From Candidatus Rifleibacteriota bacterium (GTDB lineage Bacteria > Muiribacteriota > Ozemobacteria > Ozemobacterales > Ozemobacteraceae), in NCBI GenBank assembly GCA_024710355.1, contig JANJUX010000030.1, forward strand, positions 1 through 64,000: a DNA stretch of 64,000 nt. The letters run 5' to 3'. Position 1 is the stretch's first letter, and each line of letters opens with the position of its first letter. A program made the translations under genes and the position numbers. Shown here one piece after another: positions 17,201 through 25,097 of the stretch. The notes under the pieces were generated by a model. The model worked only from the letters and a program-made list of their open reading frames with translations, searched no databases and had not been told where the DNA came from.

Positions 17201-17649
17201 AGCTGCCGCCAGTCTTCGGCATTAGAAGATCTGAATGAGCATATCTCATTCTGCAATACCAGAAATTCACGCAATTCTTTTTCATTCAACTGTGAAAAAC
17301 TGCGGTTGTTGGCGATGGCCGAAATTTCTTTGCTGATATGGGTCTTGAGAAGACTTTCTACCTCATCGACATTGACCCCGGCCAGTCGACACAGCCTGAG
17401 AAGGCGAGTAGCTTCAGAAGCATTGCCTGAGTCATGGGCCGCCGAAGCTTCAAGCCAGAGCGCATCGTTAATAACTGACTTTTTGTCTGCCGGTCTTGCA
17501 GCGGCCGGTTTTGCCGCAGGTGTGCCCGTACCCTTTTCGGCTGTTTTTGTGGCGACAGCACCGCCCGTTTTCTTTACAGGAGCGGCGGCAACAGCATCAA
17601 CAAGAGACAAGCTCAGCAACAGGGCAAGAAAAGTTGCAAAAACCTTCAT
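14239..17649 (-). CDS. large TPR membrane protein with acidic disordered tail
   Basis: 1136 residues. The signal peptide (to about 22) is followed by an Ala/Lys/Pro linker and a long helical region (about 60-520) with TPR-like segments such as LADNRIAEARVHYQNAVKINPKYPGLRWPGW. One membrane segment lies at about 530-552 (VVVLLLIVVLIVLIQLL), followed by a short helical domain. More than 450 residues of acidic, Gln/Tyr/Glu-rich low-complexity tail come next. The tail contains two copies of an LQPIAYTEEYS motif. The order implies an extracytoplasmic TPR part and a cytoplasmic tail. ATG 17649 is chosen because GGTGAG precedes it; the upstream GTG at 17658 has no box. The family is not known to me. 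Confidence 0.8.
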   Translation of the reverse strand: MKVFATFLALLLSLSLVDAVAAAPVKKTGGAVATKTAEKGTGTPAAKPAAARPADKKSVINDALWLEASAAHDSGNASEATRLLRLCRLAGVNVDEVESLLKTHISKEISAIANNRSFSQLNEKELREFLVLQNEICSFRSSNAEDWRQLIEVARSFKGDQQFIVAGEALLDRINAGMPIKPDDQWVKTFKDLEKLMTANTQVLYRLQLFRILAGIDATAAEYRPQVENMTILARANAARIIGKADVAMALGDLEAAAGLLEKVREFDAQYPDLERAFQRLKRAGEIQRLTGLVSVAMRDRLYLEAKRLCGEIQKIDKNNAFARNTIQQIDEIASRGPVSRQESAEDRILLAIRKFEVELRKAEQEQDVLQIRAILKELLLLKSDNQAWIERLAAVENEIAVSALNADENFKQATRLFNEERFSELGLYLNRNPGLMNSIDTMVQVWEMRLMANFHAGRFTAAQLKESAEAIIGRAGQSFFASFVLMKLELADNRIAEARVHYQNAVKINPKYPGLRWPGWLLWAHGEGRWVVVLLLIVVLIVLIQLLRPIIALYESTYWLRVGLLAKIFPSLALRSLENCFGIYRDGSDRVRLFRLLVRCCNATGDKKKAMMYAANLHELVPGDPLVRAMGFAASPAVDEKDLAAASDAAHAPDASHGKLLKPRSEPEASPRSAGAISLGAIKSRRKSEEPAATSDENSGAGFAPADESAVYGGSGLAEEQPQYADSYGYGQAEPESQEQWPENAHDQASHENEQYQPLYQEEAPLAAPTGEDGCSGHESGYEQQNYESYTEAPAGEEWAQNEGFAQQPPVEATGEMSGEMPEQQYYNGEYAQSEQYGAADGAPETSETPAVYSEEHLPGSDLTAETEDAPAVAAADLADYEDEPEAASENLFNDLFVSPPRRSTEPVEFAEAPDAVDVAESAASGESIEAAAVDSGEVASEDLQPIAYTEEYSHEDFPEEVTGEQAVPAADTETAEPSEVELQPIAYTEEYSRSDFTEATEPPPATVKDKLDYDEFEPVIPKYCCNKDMPANEITISPDEVSLDEVRELLVDKPAETTVIDLDAEPVAPVPDAGGEILAATEAAPVFNIEDGIRETRNNLFAELDATAPPAEPSQKWREALRQPVDPGDLFKDL
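14668..14817 (-). repeat. two coding copies of an LQPIAYTEEYS motif
   Basis: Two 33-base segments, 14668-14700 and 14785-14817, encode the same 11-residue motif in the acidic tail of the TPR protein, with several synonymous differences. The conserved protein sequence over diverged codons suggests selection on the motif, perhaps as a binding site. Confidence 0.6.
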
Positions 17650-17701
17650 TGTTCTCACCAGATGTACAGTTTTTATTTATGTTTTCATTTTTACAGGTAC
17701 A

Positions 17702-17713
17702 TTACCATGGTAA
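17702..17713. promoter_or_regulatory. 12-bp palindrome between divergent genes
   Basis: TTACCATGGTAA is a perfect palindrome. It lies between the divergent starts of the TPR gene (17649) and the cyclase gene (17791), where a dimeric regulator could act on both. Chance occurrence is possible. Confidence 0.3.
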
Positions 17714-17790
17714 CATAGACTCTGACCGGAACCAAAAAATTTAGACATGATACAGAAAGCCGGTCGAGCCAACTGATCAGGAGAGCCTCT

Positions 17791-19719
17791 GTGAGCACGA
17801 AGTTTTCAAGCTTTGACGCGATGACGCGTCAGAATAAAATCAATGCGCTGATGAATATAAAAAAGACCGAAAGCACCAGCCAGGTCGATTACTATCTCGT
17901 ACTCCATGCAATGCTCAACGAAGACGTTCAGGTTGCCATGGCAGCCAAAATGGCTTACGCAAACTTTTCTTCCCAGAGCTGGTTCCAGGATTTCGGCAAA
18001 CCATCAGATCCGCAGACCAGCGAAAGAATAGCGGATTTCCTGCGGCAGAGCATTGGCTATGGCCCCGAACTCGTCGAAATAGAAAACCCGCCAGAGCGGC
18101 AGCAGATGGCGCAGAACCTCTCGCGGCGGCAGAAAAAATTCGAAAACCTGCAGGAATGGGATGGCCCTTTTCCTCAGTCGGCCAAGCTTCTCAACACTCT
18201 TCGCGAAGACACACAACAGATAATTCAATCGCTTCTCAACCCCGGTGAAAACATCGAAAAATGCTGGCTGTGCCTCTACACCGAGACGCTGCAGCCATTC
18301 AGAGAATGTACACGTTCGCTTGAAAGCAACGCGGCAACCATGATAGTCAATCTGACACGGCTGCAGAACCCCGCTCAGATCGACCCTTCGCTTGGTGTCA
18401 TGTTCGGTATGCTTGGCCGGCCAGCCTACATGCTCGTTCTCGTTACCGGCAAGCGCTGCATTCTCTTTCTGCGCGACGAAATCGGCACTTCGCAGGCCTG
18501 TGCCAGAGTTTTCAACCTTCAGAACATTGCCGGCGTCAACCTTGTTAAAGACGGAATCCTCTCCAGCATTGAAATTGAAACCCATCAGGACTTCATAAAA
18601 ATACCGATGCTGCTTCCTGATGATGCCGACGAAGTTCACACCTTTCTGCGCCAGCGCAGCGTCGAGGCGATCGAAGCCTCAGAAGAATTCATCGAGCGCG
18701 ATTTTGAAAAGGAAATGAAAAAGCTCGACATGCTGTTCAAGGCCCACGCCATAAAAAGCAGCGAGTATCTTTTCCGCAAATCGCGACTGCAGAAAATGGA
18801 ACTGGAAAAATTCTCGGATGCCAACATCGAACTGCTTCTGGCACGAAGATTTTCTGATGGCTCAAAAGGCGACCGCTTCGACGAACAGCTGCTGAAAAAA
18901 TTCACCTTCGAAAAAACCGTCATGTTTACGGATATTGTCGGTTTTTCGAGCCAGGCATCGCAAAAAATGCTGCTCGACACCATGACGCTGCTGGCAGTGC
19001 ACGACAAACTGCTGATGCCGGTTATCAAAGAAAATGAGGGCATTCTGATCAAAAAAATCGGTGACGCCCTGATGGTGAGGTTCGACGACCCCTTCAAAGC
19101 CTGTAGCGCGGCCCAGGAAATGCAGCGCCGGCTTTTCGAATTCAACGGCAAAAGCAACGAAAAAATATTTATCAGAATCGGTATCAACACCGGCACAGTT
19201 TTTGTTAAAAATGAAGATGTGTTCGGCGATGCGGTTAACATGGCCGCCCGCATGGAATCACTGGCAAAACCGGGTCGCATTTTTATCACCGAAATGACCA
19301 TGCAACGCCTTGAAGGGCGCCTGCCACTTGAAAACCTGGGCCCCAGAAAGGTTAAGGGGCGTGATGAGCCGATAACCGTCTATTCGCTTGTCGACTCAAC
19401 GAATATTGGCGATGAAATGGCAGCCATGGCCGCTGATTTCATTGGTGAAAGTGCCGGGTCACAAGCAGATGAACACGGGATCCCGGTTCATGCCTCTGAT
19501 ATTCAACAACAGGCATTGCCTGATTTGCATCAGGAAATGCCGGCAGCCGCAGACACTGTCGACCACGGGTCTTACCCCGAAAATCTTCTTAACGCCATCG
19601 ATTATGCACGCTTCTGTTACATCACGTCAGTAAAGGCAGGGCGCACAAGAAACCCCGATCTTGAAGACTGGTTCGCAAGATTCGAGACGCTTTTGCGCCC
19701 GGATATCACTGGCGGCTGA
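17791..19719 (+). CDS. class III adenylate cyclase with SHOCT-like segment
   Basis: 642 residues. The N-terminal half (1-300) is a soluble unknown region with HEAT-like helices (NEDVQVAMAAKMAYANF) and a PH-like beta stretch. Residues about 308-345 (MKKLDMLFKAHAIKSSEYLF) resemble a SHOCT helix pair. The catalytic domain covers about 372-535: metal Asp in MFTDIVGF (near 379) and GDALMVRFDD (near 424), the substrate Lys in ILIKKIGDA, and the transition-state pair in FGDAVNMAARMES. The Lys and Asp pattern indicates ATP rather than GTP. A C-terminal tail of about 100 residues follows. The start is GTG with AGGAGA 7 bases upstream. Likely a cytoplasmic cAMP source. Confidence 0.9.
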   Translation: MSTKFSSFDAMTRQNKINALMNIKKTESTSQVDYYLVLHAMLNEDVQVAMAAKMAYANFSSQSWFQDFGKPSDPQTSERIADFLRQSIGYGPELVEIENPPERQQMAQNLSRRQKKFENLQEWDGPFPQSAKLLNTLREDTQQIIQSLLNPGENIEKCWLCLYTETLQPFRECTRSLESNAATMIVNLTRLQNPAQIDPSLGVMFGMLGRPAYMLVLVTGKRCILFLRDEIGTSQACARVFNLQNIAGVNLVKDGILSSIEIETHQDFIKIPMLLPDDADEVHTFLRQRSVEAIEASEEFIERDFEKEMKKLDMLFKAHAIKSSEYLFRKSRLQKMELEKFSDANIELLLARRFSDGSKGDRFDEQLLKKFTFEKTVMFTDIVGFSSQASQKMLLDTMTLLAVHDKLLMPVIKENEGILIKKIGDALMVRFDDPFKACSAAQEMQRRLFEFNGKSNEKIFIRIGINTGTVFVKNEDVFGDAVNMAARMESLAKPGRIFITEMTMQRLEGRLPLENLGPRKVKGRDEPITVYSLVDSTNIGDEMAAMAADFIGESAGSQADEHGIPVHASDIQQQALPDLHQEMPAAADTVDHGSYPENLLNAIDYARFCYITSVKAGRTRNPDLEDWFARFETLLRPDITGG

Positions 19720-19781
19720 GCCGGCAACTTTCTGGCCAATGCCAATCAATCCTCGCAACCAATTCTGAGGAAATCAGAGAT

Positions 19782-19804
19782 TAATTGAGCAATTAGATTT
19801 TTTT
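19782..19804 (+). terminator. weak terminator-like hairpin after the cyclase
   Basis: TAATTG and CAATTA pair around a very short loop and are followed by GA and seven T. The stem is short and AT-rich, so termination would be inefficient. Confidence 0.35.
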
Positions 19805-19813
19805 CGCCAGCAG

Positions 19814-19842
19814 TTGCAAGATTTTACGGGATATATTAGAAT
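19814..19842 (+). promoter_or_regulatory. promoter for the polytopic membrane protein
   Basis: There is a -35 TTGCAA (19814-19819), a 17-base spacer and a -10 TAGAAT (19837-19842). The predicted start is near 19849, about 245 bases before the chosen GTG start of the gene. Confidence 0.7.
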
Positions 19843-19848
19843 AACTCT

Positions 19849-20094
19849 GGCTGCTTGTTCTGATTTCCCGGGCCGTCTTCATCGAGAGCTTCTTCTGCCC
19901 GGCATAAAAACAGGTTTTTGATCAGGTTCAGCAGCGGTTGGTCTGACAGCCAATTCAACATAAGACATGTTTGTCAGGCCGGCAGAAAGTCTCGAAAACT
20001 TCTTAACGAACGGTTCACACAAGAGTCTGGAACTATGTACCCACAGTGCGCTTTTGCTGCGGGTAACAAATTTAATGTACAGGGAGTATTGCTG
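19849..20094 (+). promoter_or_regulatory. long untranslated leader, possibly regulatory
   Basis: The leader is about 245 nt. It contains possible pairings such as CTGACA with TGTCAG around a 23-base loop and a nested TTGG/CCAA. I do not recognise a riboswitch class. The reading frame is open through part of it from TTG 19918, but the translated residues are polar and unlike a membrane-protein start, so I treat it as leader. Confidence 0.4.
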
Positions 20095-21636
20095 GTGGAA
20101 CAGGTAGTTGAACAGATTGCCAAGCTTCAGTTTCTAAACCATTTCTGGATGACGCTTTTCCTTATTATTCCGATTGTTCTGATTTCGCGAACCGTAGTGG
20201 CCGGCAGCCGTTATTCGCCAATTCTGATCATTGTCCTGTTTGGCCTCGGAATGGGCTATGCGCTTGTAAAAAGCGGAATCGGCACCCCCGGTCTGCCTGA
20301 GTTTCCACTGGTGGCATTGATAAGCCGTGTCACTCTTGTCGCCCTGGCAGTTTCGTTCTTTGTCGGAGGTCAGGAACTGAAAAAAATCATTAAGGGTGAA
20401 CACCTGGAGCTTGACGAAATCGTCGTCTACTCCAGTGAAGAAACCCTGCTCGGTACCAAGCGAACTCAGCTGTATTTCATTATCCGCGCCTTTTTCATTC
20501 TGATCGGTATCGAAGGCGTTCTCAAACTTTTTACTGGCAGCGTTGATTCAGACCCGATCGGGCATTTTTACCCTCTTATCGCCTACGTCGGCCTCTGCGG
20601 CGCGATAATTCTCATCGACAACAAAGCAACGATACAGAATAAAGGTGCTTATCTGCGAAAAGGCCTGTTCGAGATTCTTCTGATCGTCGGCGTCCTGCTT
20701 CTTTCTGGCTTCATAGCCAGCATCGTTAAACCAACCATCGCTCTGCCCCAGATTTTCTTCGCCATGCTCATCTCCTCTGGACTTGGCATGTTATTCTCAA
20801 ACTGGGTAATGGGTCCGACCGGCCGTTCACTTCTTTTTGCGGGCATTCCGGTAGTTCTTGCCGCAAACTTCATGATCGGCGGCTCACGCATCGTCGAAGC
20901 ATTCAAGATTCAGGGCATGACTTCGGTAATGGCCTATGGCTTTTTCGGGCAGGTTTTCTGGATGTTCGGCGGTCTGGCGCTGCTGATTTTCCTCGGCAAT
21001 GCCAACAATGTCCGCAACCTCGCTCCCGGCATGGCCGGTTCGCTGTCACACGCCGGTCTGACCGGTGCCTGCACCGCCGGCGATCTTGGCACCGAAGCTG
21101 CCGCCAGAGCCCCCATCATGATTAATGTACCATTCTTCGGCCATATTTTCGTCTTCACGATTCTGGCTATGAGCGTTCAGCAGGGCAAACTCATGGTCCC
21201 GGCGGCCATGATTATCTCCACAATCGGACTGATACTTACCGCCTGGTCGCTCAAAACCCTTAGAAATGCAGGGGGTAAAGAATCCGAAGAGGTTAAAGGC
21301 CTGATGCAGTTCTCTTTCGGCTGGCAGCTGGTAGCGGTATTTGGCGGCTTTTTTATCCTCTATCTCGGCGGCCTCGATATTTCGAACTCGGCAATGGCCA
21401 AATCTTCGGCAATTTCACACTTCGGCCTCTTTGCAGCCACCCAGGGCGGTATGTTCGGCGAAACTGCCGCCAGTCTGATTCCGTTTATCTTTGCGATGCC
21501 CTTCCTGGTACACCCGCTGGTATTCGGCATCTTCGGCGCTGCCATGGAAAAAGACGGCGAAATGCCGAAAATACCCGTTCTGGTTCTGGCCATAATCGGC
21601 ACACTCGGCGTCATCTACTCACTGACCATGGCCTGA
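20095..21636 (+). CDS. polytopic inner-membrane protein, transporter-like
   Basis: 513 residues with about 12-13 membrane segments running from LFLIIPIVLISRTVVAG to the C-terminus. Glycine-rich loops such as VGGQELKKI and GTEAAARAPIMINVPFFGH, and a conserved-looking SHAGLTGACTAGDLG, suggest a secondary transporter related in style to Na+/glutamate (GltS-like) carriers. I cannot assign a family with confidence. The start is taken as GTG 20095: AGGGAG lies 8 bases upstream and the first membrane segment then begins at a normal distance. ATG 20035 is the alternative. It is a single-gene unit with its own promoter and terminator. Confidence 0.75.
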   Translation: MEQVVEQIAKLQFLNHFWMTLFLIIPIVLISRTVVAGSRYSPILIIVLFGLGMGYALVKSGIGTPGLPEFPLVALISRVTLVALAVSFFVGGQELKKIIKGEHLELDEIVVYSSEETLLGTKRTQLYFIIRAFFILIGIEGVLKLFTGSVDSDPIGHFYPLIAYVGLCGAIILIDNKATIQNKGAYLRKGLFEILLIVGVLLLSGFIASIVKPTIALPQIFFAMLISSGLGMLFSNWVMGPTGRSLLFAGIPVVLAANFMIGGSRIVEAFKIQGMTSVMAYGFFGQVFWMFGGLALLIFLGNANNVRNLAPGMAGSLSHAGLTGACTAGDLGTEAAARAPIMINVPFFGHIFVFTILAMSVQQGKLMVPAAMIISTIGLILTAWSLKTLRNAGGKESEEVKGLMQFSFGWQLVAVFGGFFILYLGGLDISNSAMAKSSAISHFGLFAATQGGMFGETAASLIPFIFAMPFLVHPLVFGIFGAAMEKDGEMPKIPVLVLAIIGTLGVIYSLTMA

Positions 21637-21656
21637 TAACAGGCTATCGAAAGCAC

Positions 21657-21689
21657 AAAGGGGCAGAAACATACAGTTTCTGCCCCTTT
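21657..21689. terminator. bidirectional rho-independent terminator
   Basis: A perfect 14-bp stem (21657-21670 with 21676-21689) has a 5-base loop, with A and T runs at the ends. It serves the convergent genes ending at 21636 (+) and 21709 (-). Its stem shares GGGCAGAAAC with the terminator at 30757-30790. Confidence 0.92.
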
Positions 21690-21708
21690 TCTGTATTTGT
21701 ATTTTCTG

Positions 21709-23343
21709 TCAGCTTATCGGCCGACCATGCAGTTCGGCTGACTTCTGCACGTAATAATCGTAATCACCGTCATAAATCCGCAGGGCACCGTGGTCGACTT
21801 CAAAAACGCGATTAACCAGATGTTTCAGGAAGTAGCGATCGTGGCTGACTATCATTACCGTGCCCTCGAATTCCTGCAATGCTTCGAGCAGAACTTCACG
21901 ACTGGTAATATCGAGATGGTTCGTCGGTTCGTCAAGAATCAGAAAGTTTACCGGCTGCGCCAGCAGACAGGCAAGCATTACCCGACTCTTTTCGCCCCCC
22001 GAAAGAATCGAAACCTTTTTCTCACTGTCATCACCAGAGAAAAGAAAGGCCCCGAGAAGGTTCTTGATGGTACCGGCATTGGCCATCGGCAGCCGTTCCT
22101 GCAACTCTTCGAAGATGGTGCGTTCGGGCCTGAGAACATCGCATGAATACTGGCTGAAATAGCCAAGCTGAACACTTGCACCCAGGGTACATACGCCGGC
22201 AGTCGGTTCGGTCATCCCGCTGATTATCTTTAAAAGTGTCGATTTACCGGCGCCATTGATACCGGTAACCGCAATCTTGTTGGTGCGCAGCACCTTACCG
22301 GTAACCCCGGAAAAAACCGGCAGCATCCGGCCATCATGCAGTGGCCACTGCTTTGCCAGGTCATTGAGCTCGACGACGATATCGCCACTCCTTTTAACCG
22401 GCGGAAAACGAAATTTAATGACCTTCGGATCGGGCGGAACAACTATTCGTTCAATTTTTTCAATTGTCTTGACCCGCGACTGCACCTGAGCAGCATGTGA
22501 TGCCCGGGCAGCAAAACGAGCGATGAATTCCTCTTCTTTTGCCAGCATCGCCTGCTGTCGGCGCTGGGCCGACAGAAGCTGCTCACGTCTGATCACCCGT
22601 TCGCGCAGGTAAAATTCGTAATCGCCGCTGTAAGTGGTTATTGTTTCAGCCGCCACCTCGATGGTTCTTGAACAGATACGCGTCATGAATTCGCGATCGT
22701 GGCTGGTCATGACGATAGAGCCCTTGAATTCCTTCAGCCAGGTTTCGAGCCAGAGAATCGATTCGATATCAAGATGGTTGGTCGGTTCGTCGATGAGAAG
22801 GACATCAGGGTTGAGGAGCAGAATGCGCGCCAACGCTATGCGCATTTTCCAGCCGCCCGAAAAAGTTTCGACCGGGTGATCCCAGCGGTCGGGGCCAATC
22901 CCGAGACCATTGAGAATCGTCTGGGCTTCGCTTTCCTTTTCGTAGCCGTTCAGGTGAATGAATTCTTCCTGGAGTTTTCCGTAGCGTTCCATAAAATTGT
23001 CGTCGCCACAGAAATCGGGCTCGGCCATCTGATGTTCAAGATCATGCAGTTTCCGGCCGATTTCGTAAACCTTGCCGGCACCGGCAAGCACTTCTGCCAG
23101 GGCCGAGCGGCCCGACATTTCGCCAACATCCTGCGAAAAATAACCGAGAACCAGACCGGCATTGATATTAACTTCGCCCTCATCGGGCTTTTCGTGCCCC
23201 ATTATCAACCGGAAAACCGTAGTTTTGCCGGCGCCGTTCGGGCCTACCAGACCAATCTTGTCGCCTGGGCGAACAAGAAAGTTGGCATTTTGAAAAAGAA
23301 CACGATTTGAATATGCGACTTTTACATTGGCTAAATTAATCAT
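21709..23343 (-). CDS. ABC-F family ATPase (YheS/Uup-like)
   Basis: 544 residues with two ABC modules and no membrane segment. Module 1 has GPNGAGKTT (near residue 35), signature FSGGWKMRIALARILL and LLIDEPTNHLD. Module 2 has GINGAGKST and LSGGEKSRVMLACLL with LILDEPTNHLD. A basic, Gln/Arg-rich linker (REQLLSAQRRQQAMLAKEEE) joins them, as in ribosome-acting ABC-F proteins. The first signature FSGG with WKMR is typical of the YheS/Uup side rather than EttA. The precise subfamily (translation factor or antibiotic-target protection) cannot be fixed without a tree. The start codon has only a weak AGG box. Confidence 0.9.
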   Translation of the reverse strand: MINLANVKVAYSNRVLFQNANFLVRPGDKIGLVGPNGAGKTTVFRLIMGHEKPDEGEVNINAGLVLGYFSQDVGEMSGRSALAEVLAGAGKVYEIGRKLHDLEHQMAEPDFCGDDNFMERYGKLQEEFIHLNGYEKESEAQTILNGLGIGPDRWDHPVETFSGGWKMRIALARILLLNPDVLLIDEPTNHLDIESILWLETWLKEFKGSIVMTSHDREFMTRICSRTIEVAAETITTYSGDYEFYLRERVIRREQLLSAQRRQQAMLAKEEEFIARFAARASHAAQVQSRVKTIEKIERIVVPPDPKVIKFRFPPVKRSGDIVVELNDLAKQWPLHDGRMLPVFSGVTGKVLRTNKIAVTGINGAGKSTLLKIISGMTEPTAGVCTLGASVQLGYFSQYSCDVLRPERTIFEELQERLPMANAGTIKNLLGAFLFSGDDSEKKVSILSGGEKSRVMLACLLAQPVNFLILDEPTNHLDITSREVLLEALQEFEGTVMIVSHDRYFLKHLVNRVFEVDHGALRIYDGDYDYYVQKSAELHGRPIS

Positions 23344-23544
23344 GGTGCCTGATTTTAAGCGACCAGCAACCGCAAGTCAACCAAAAACGCCCGGCCCTGA
23401 TGTTGCTGAATGATTCTTTCACTGTCAGTATTGGATATACAAAACCAGTGGTTACAGATACTGACCTGCCGGTAGCCATGTCAAAATATCGCTTGAGTTT
23501 GTGCGGCAGACTGAGCATCTTTATCTCATATGATGGAGGCCGCA

Positions 23545-23802
23545 ATGACCACAAAAAATAACCCCGATGCCGATGAAAACAAAAACCAGAAGGCTGCACC
23601 CGAAATTAAAGAAGAAAAAGTTGACGTGTATAAACGACTCAACGCCTTCAGGCCACCCGAAAGCCTGTTAAAGAAACACCCTTGCAAGGACTGTTTCAAC
23701 TGCCTCTGGTGCAGTGACGCCAGATGCGAAGTCTGCCTGCGGTCAAAAGGCTGCGGCAAATGCGGCCAGAAGCCTCCCGAAAAACCTGAAGAACAAAAAT
23801 AA
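23545..23802 (+). CDS. cysteine-rich miniprotein with four CxxC pairs
   Basis: 85 residues from ATG 23545, which has GGAGG 5 bases upstream; two in-frame codons further up lack one. The N-terminal 45 residues are polar and lysine/glutamate-rich. Residues about 47-77 hold eight cysteines with spacing C-x2-C-x2-C-x2-C-x4-C-x2-C-x5-C-x2-C, enough for two zinc sites or an iron-sulfur centre. The tail is proline/glutamate-rich. No family is known to me. It lies 81 bases before the Ogt-AlkA gene in the same direction, so a link to DNA repair is possible but unproven. Confidence 0.7.
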   Translation: MTTKNNPDADENKNQKAAPEIKEEKVDVYKRLNAFRPPESLLKKHPCKDCFNCLWCSDARCEVCLRSKGCGKCGQKPPEKPEEQK

Positions 23803-23883
23803 CAACCTGCCTTACCTCATATTCTGAACTGCCAGCTCGCCCCGGGCATTGCCATATTGCGATTTTTGCGGCATAATTTTCGC

Positions 23884-25086
23884 ATGTCAAAACAATTGCA
23901 ACTGTATTATTTTGAAACCGAACCCGGGCACGCCGCCGTCTGCTTCAGCGACGATGCAGTAAAAGCGGTATTTCTACCAGAAAAAGGCTTCAAAAATCTG
24001 CAAAAGAGGTGCAAAGAAGCCTTCTCTGATGCGGTAACGGCAGATATTCTGAACAGTCGCCAAAAAAACTGTGTCGACCAGATACAAAAATATTTCGCCG
24101 GCGAAGAATATGACTTCAGGCGTATCAAACTTGACCTCGAAGATATCGCGGAATTCGCCCGCAGGGTATATGAAGAGCTCATCAAGGTCGGCCCGGGCGC
24201 CACAGTTTCATACGGGCAGCTGGCAGAAATGTGCCAGAAACCTGGTGCAGCAAGGGCCGTCGGCACAGCCGTCGGACGCAACCCCCTGCCTTTGCTGATT
24301 CCGTGCCACAGAGTGATCAATTCTGACTGCCGACTCGGAGGATTCTCAGCCGGCGGCGGCACCGAACTCAAAGCCTGGATGCTGCGCCGCGAAGGCCTGA
24401 ACCTTTCAACATCAGACCCGTTGCGGGTATTGCCCCCGGCGGTATTCGCAGATACCGACATCAAAGCGGCAATTGCCCGCCTGGCAGAAGCTGACCGGCA
24501 GCTGGGTAATTTTATAAAAAAAGCGCCCGCTTTCAATCTGGTCGCCGATGAATTCTCATCGCCCTTTATGGCATTGCTCGAAACCATCGTTTATCAGCAA
24601 CTTACCGGCAAAGCGGCCGCAACGATTTTTAAACGCCTGCTGCACCTGTTTTCGGGTGGCGACAGCATCAACCCGCTGGACCTCATCCGGGCTTCCGATG
24701 AAGAATTGCGCTCTGCCGGTCTCTCTGGGTCCAAAATAGCGGCCGCGCGCGACCTGGCTGAATTCGCAGTTTCTGGTAAACTGCCTGATCTCGAACAGAT
24801 GCACAGAATGTCTAACAGCGAGCTGATTGAAAAACTCACCGCCATTCGTGGCATCGGTCGCTGGACAGTTGAAATGCTGCTGATCTTCAAGCTTGGTCGG
24901 GTCGACGTCATGGCCCCCGACGATTACGGCCTGCGCAAAGGCCTTGCCGTGATCAGGGGTACACCCGGTAATCTGCCGACACCAAAAGAACTGGCGCGCC
25001 AGTCGCTTTCCTGGCAACCGTACAGGTCGATCGCCGCATGGTATCTCTGGCGGGCTTCAGAAGCTGCCGGCAAGCTGAAAAACTGA
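23884..25086 (+). CDS. fused O6-alkylguanine-DNA alkyltransferase and 3-methyladenine glycosylase
   Basis: 400 residues with two repair enzymes in one chain. Residues 1-165 are an Ogt/MGMT protein: helix-turn-helix VSYGQLAEMCQKPGAARAVG, the active-site IPCHRVI with the alkyl-accepting Cys, then GGFSAGG. Residues about 190-400 are an AlkA/HhH-GPD glycosylase: FMALLETIVYQQLTGKAA, hairpin-helix-hairpin IRGIGRWTVEMLL, and catalytic Asp in DVMAPDDYGLRKG. The first repairs O6-alkylguanine by suicide transfer; the second excises N-alkyl purines. ATG 23884 begins the family sequence; its ribosome binding site is weak. It is convergent with the next gene, 11 bases apart, and no terminator is visible. 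Confidence 0.93.
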   Translation: MSKQLQLYYFETEPGHAAVCFSDDAVKAVFLPEKGFKNLQKRCKEAFSDAVTADILNSRQKNCVDQIQKYFAGEEYDFRRIKLDLEDIAEFARRVYEELIKVGPGATVSYGQLAEMCQKPGAARAVGTAVGRNPLPLLIPCHRVINSDCRLGGFSAGGGTELKAWMLRREGLNLSTSDPLRVLPPAVFADTDIKAAIARLAEADRQLGNFIKKAPAFNLVADEFSSPFMALLETIVYQQLTGKAAATIFKRLLHLFSGGDSINPLDLIRASDEELRSAGLSGSKIAAARDLAEFAVSGKLPDLEQMHRMSNSELIEKLTAIRGIGRWTVEMLLIFKLGRVDVMAPDDYGLRKGLAVIRGTPGNLPTPKELARQSLSWQPYRSIAAWYLWRASEAAGKLKN

Positions 25087-25097
25087 CGCCCTGTTTT

